Of a DNA stretch of 64,000 nt, positions 62,049 to 64,000 are shown piece after piece; the stretch's first letter is position 1, and every line of letters starts with the position of its first letter. Location: the NCBI GenBank assembly GCA_041687455.1, contig JAWLBY010000008.1, forward strand, positions 1 to 64,000. The letters run 5' to 3'. The DNA comes from JAWLBY01 sp041687455. GTDB taxonomy: Bacteria > Pseudomonadota > Gammaproteobacteria > Xanthomonadales > Xanthomonadaceae. The notes beneath the pieces were generated by a model. That model searched no databases. It was given only the letters and a program-made list of their open reading frames with translations, and was not told where the DNA came from. A program made the position numbers and the translations under genes.

Positions 62049-62448
62049 TGCCGGCGCGCCCGGCATCGTGGCCGACGATGCTCGGCAGCAGTTCGGATTC
62101 GAACACCGCACGGGCCTGATCGAGGTCGAAGTCGGCATGCCTGCGCTTGCGGACGCCGAACTCCGACAGCACGAACTGCCGGTCCGGACGCAGCCCTTCG
62201 CGCGCCAGACAGGCGCGCACGCACTGCAGCCGGCAGCCATCCAGCGCGATGATCCGGCGACCGCTGCGGGCGGTCCGGACCAGTCCCGGCACGCCGCCGC
62301 CGACGCCGGCGATGCACGACATCTCGGCGATGCCGCGTCGGTCCAGCCACAGCGCCATCTGGTTGGCCATCTGCGCGGCGCTCGAGCAGCCCGAGCAGGC
62401 GTAGACCAGTGGCGTGTAATCACGGCGTTCGGCAGGTAAGCCCGGCAT
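62041..62448 (-). CDS. DGC-domain zinc-binding-like protein
   Basis: A 135-residue protein with the DGC pattern YACSGCSSAAQMANQMALWL, a glycine stretch (CIAGVGGGVPGLVR) and DGCRLQCVRACLAREG, which offers several Cys (C18, C21, C72, C76, C80) to hold zinc. Its role is unknown. It overlaps the chorismate mutase-UbiT fusion by 8 bases, so the two are co-transcribed. A divergent relation with the PspA gene leaves 267 bases for promoters. Confidence 0.8.
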   Translation of the reverse strand: MPGLPAERRDYTPLVYACSGCSSAAQMANQMALWLDRRGIAEMSCIAGVGGGVPGLVRTARSGRRIIALDGCRLQCVRACLAREGLRPDRQFVLSEFGVRKRRHADFDLDQARAVFESELLPSIVGHDAGRAGNA

Positions 62449-62715
62449 CGGTCGGCATCGGTCGGAGGCCGCGCCATTGCAGCGCAGCGAGCACCACCTG
62501 CCATTGACATGCGTCAACCCGGCCTTGAGCCGGGCTCGCCCGATGCAGATGCGAACGCGCGGTGCCGGCCGGTGGCTGGATGTCGTCACAGCAGCCGGTG
62601 TACGACGTCCTGCACTGCAGCACCGCCTGCGGCGCGGTTGGCGGCTGCGCGCCGGCTGCGTACAGTGACGGCGCCGGCGCGCCGAACGGCCGCGACCCCC
62701 TGTCCTGGAGGCTCC

Positions 62716-63477
62716 ATGTTCACCCGACTCGCCAACATCTTCCGCGGCTTCCTCGCGCTGTTCGTCAAGGATCTGGAGCGGCGCAATCCGGAGGCCCTGC
62801 TCGAGCTCGAACAGGAGAACCTGCGCAAGCAGATCGCCAGCTACAACCAGGGCCTGGCGACCCACGCCGGGCTGGCCGAACGGCTGATGAGCCAGGTCCG
62901 CAAGCTCGAAACCGAGGAGCGCGACCTGCGCGCGAAAACCACCGCGCACCTGCGCGCCGGCAACAAGGCCGCCGCCGCGCAGCATGCGCTGCGGCTGCAG
63001 ACCGTGCAGCGCGAGCTCGGCGAGAACCGCCAGCAGCTCGGACAGGCCGAGGAGACCTACAAGAACCTGGTCCGTGCCCGGGATGTCGCGGTCAATGCCG
63101 CGCGCGCCAAGATCGAGAGCCTGAAGGGCGCGCTGAACGACATGAAGATGAAGAAGGCGATCGCCGACATGAACGAGATGGCGGCCGGCATGGTCGGCGA
63201 GATCGGCGGCTCCGGCGACACGCTGAGCCGACTGCACGAGATGGTCGAGGAAGAACGCACCAAGGCCGCCGGTCGTGCCCGCGTCGCCAGGGATTCGCTC
63301 GACATGACCGACATCAACGTCAAGGAAGCCGAGATGACCGCGCTGGCCGACCAGGCACTGGCCGACTTCGCCGCCGCCGAAGGCCTGAGCCTCGGCGACG
63401 AAACCGCTGCACCGGCGCCGGCCGCGCGCAGCATGGGCGCGACGCCGGAGCGGCAGTCGGGCGGTGAGTCGGCCTGA
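62716..63477 (+). CDS. pspA: PspA/IM30-family coiled-coil protein
   Basis: A 253-residue protein, nearly all alpha-helical, starting MFTRLANIFRGFLALFVKDL, the amphipathic anchor of PspA/Vipp1. It then has heptad-like runs (RKLETEERDLRAKTTAHLRA, VARDSLDMTDINVKEAEMTA) and an acidic low-complexity tail. PspA/IM30 proteins bind stressed membranes. It lacks adjacent pspF/pspBC. A likely AAA-type gene follows. SD is TGGAG. Confidence 0.85.
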   Translation: MFTRLANIFRGFLALFVKDLERRNPEALLELEQENLRKQIASYNQGLATHAGLAERLMSQVRKLETEERDLRAKTTAHLRAGNKAAAAQHALRLQTVQRELGENRQQLGQAEETYKNLVRARDVAVNAARAKIESLKGALNDMKMKKAIADMNEMAAGMVGEIGGSGDTLSRLHEMVEEERTKAAGRARVARDSLDMTDINVKEAEMTALADQALADFAAAEGLSLGDETAAPAPAARSMGATPERQSGGESA

Positions 63478-63497
63478 GCACACCGCCACTGCGGACT

Positions 63498-63577
63498 CCC
63501 TGCAGGAGCCGCTTCAGCGCGACCGTGCCGCCTGTTCATGATGATCTGCTGTCGCGGCTGAAGCCGCTCCTACAGGG
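63498..63577. repeat. REP pair with GCGGCT/GAAGCCGC arms
   Basis: CCCTGCAGGAGCCGCTTCAG at 63498 and GTCGCGGCTGAAGCCGCTCC at 63551 are inverted copies of the common REP palindrome (CTGTAGGAGCGGCTTCAG type). They lie between the PspA-family gene and the following one. They can form a stem across the 27-base spacer. Confidence 0.75.
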
Positions 63578-63589
63578 AAGCCGACCCGC

Positions 63590-64000
63590 ATGCCGCTCGA
63601 CGCCGATGCACCGCACTGGGCCCGTGAACTCGCGCAAGCGTACGAAAGCGGCGCGCACGGCCAGTTCGTGCTGCACGGAAACGTATCCGACCGCTTCCCG
63701 CTGGCCGGCCGGCTGGTCGGGCTGACCCGCTACCTCGACGCGCAACTGCTGACCGGCTTCGATGTCGTGTTCGTCTACGACGCCGGCAACGGCCTGCAAC
63801 TGGTCCGCGGCGGCGAGCGCTTCGCGCAGTGGCCTGCGGCGAAGGAACTCGGTCCGTGGCCGCGCGATCCACGCGTCGCGGTCGAGCTGGTCAACCGCTT
63901 CGTGCGCTACTGCGCGAACCTGCGCGCACTCGGCCGCGGCGGCGACGAGCACATCGCCTGCATCATCCGCGGCATCGACCAGATCCTGCCCGGCGGTCGC
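63590..64000 (+). CDS. Start of a large protein, likely AAA-type ATPase (cut by window edge)
   Basis: From the ATG at 63590 the frame reads MPLDADAPHWARELAQAYES and runs open to the window end (137 codons). It contains GQFVLHGNVSDRFPLAG and LVNRFVRYCANLRALGRGG, which resemble the N-terminal part of AAA ATPases found next to PspA-like genes. No Walker motif is visible yet, so the function is a contextual call. It follows the PspA-like gene on the same strand. Confidence 0.6.
   Translation, partial: MPLDADAPHWARELAQAYESGAHGQFVLHGNVSDRFPLAGRLVGLTRYLDAQLLTGFDVVFVYDAGNGLQLVRGGERFAQWPAAKELGPWPRDPRVAVELVNRFVRYCANLRALGRGGDEHIACIIRGIDQILPGGR

Overview
High-GC bacterial chromosome, most like a gammaproteobacterium of the Lysobacterales/Xanthomonadales. 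The reasons are the split glyQ-glyS, tamA-tamB, a lone GspE/PilB-type ATPase, REP-type palindromes of the kinds common in that group, and secreted proteins ending in an IFxxGFE-like tail. This assignment is an inference from gene content; no rRNA or tRNA gene was seen.

Layout. 1-5.3 kb is a graveyard: an IS66 transposase tail, a truncated S66 peptidase, a CPBP protease, a PQ-loop-like membrane protein, a frameshifted transposase and an intact IS110 transposase. 5.3-10 kb holds a signal-peptidase-I-like protein with Ala at the catalytic Ser position, a voltage-gated-channel-like protein with an altered selectivity filter, and a large MacB/FtsX-type permease. 10.4-15.8 kb holds two secreted proteins, a CcdA/thioredoxin pair, a 47-codon gene, an HD-GYP phosphodiesterase and an AhpD-like protein.

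15-34.8 kb is the most interesting part. An ECF sigma factor gene (19.1-19.6 kb) lies among at least six transcription units. Each unit is preceded by the same bipartite element, GAATCCTTT-N13-CCTC(T/C), with identical spacing. The downstream genes are: AhpD-like plus HD-GYP; DoxX; DUF3179, a small protein and the sigma gene itself; a fused TVP38/DedA-flavin disulfide reductase, DUF547, two small proteins and pstSCAB; arsM, two arsenosugar-type glycosyltransferases, a sterol-desaturase-family protein and the radical SAM gene arsS; and a small membrane protein, an unknown protein and a peroxiredoxin-like protein. arsC lies just beyond. I read this as one ECF-controlled regulon joining a dedicated phosphate (perhaps arsenate) importer to arsenic methylation and arsenosugar (perhaps arsenolipid) synthesis.

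35-43.9 kb holds a beta-propeller lipoprotein, a short secreted protein and a collagen-like protein in one operon, a polytopic membrane protein with a glutaredoxin-like partner, L-serine ammonia-lyase and a YbaY-like lipoprotein. 44-53 kb holds tamB-tamA (outer-membrane assembly) and glyS-glyQ. 53-64 kb holds a large DUF1566 surface protein, the lone GspE ATPase, a BPSS1780-like membrane protein, an HDOD-GAF protein, an apparent chorismate mutase-UbiT fusion next to a DGC zinc protein, a PspA-family protein and the start of a further gene. Several intergenic stretches hold perfect hairpins or inverted REP pairs.
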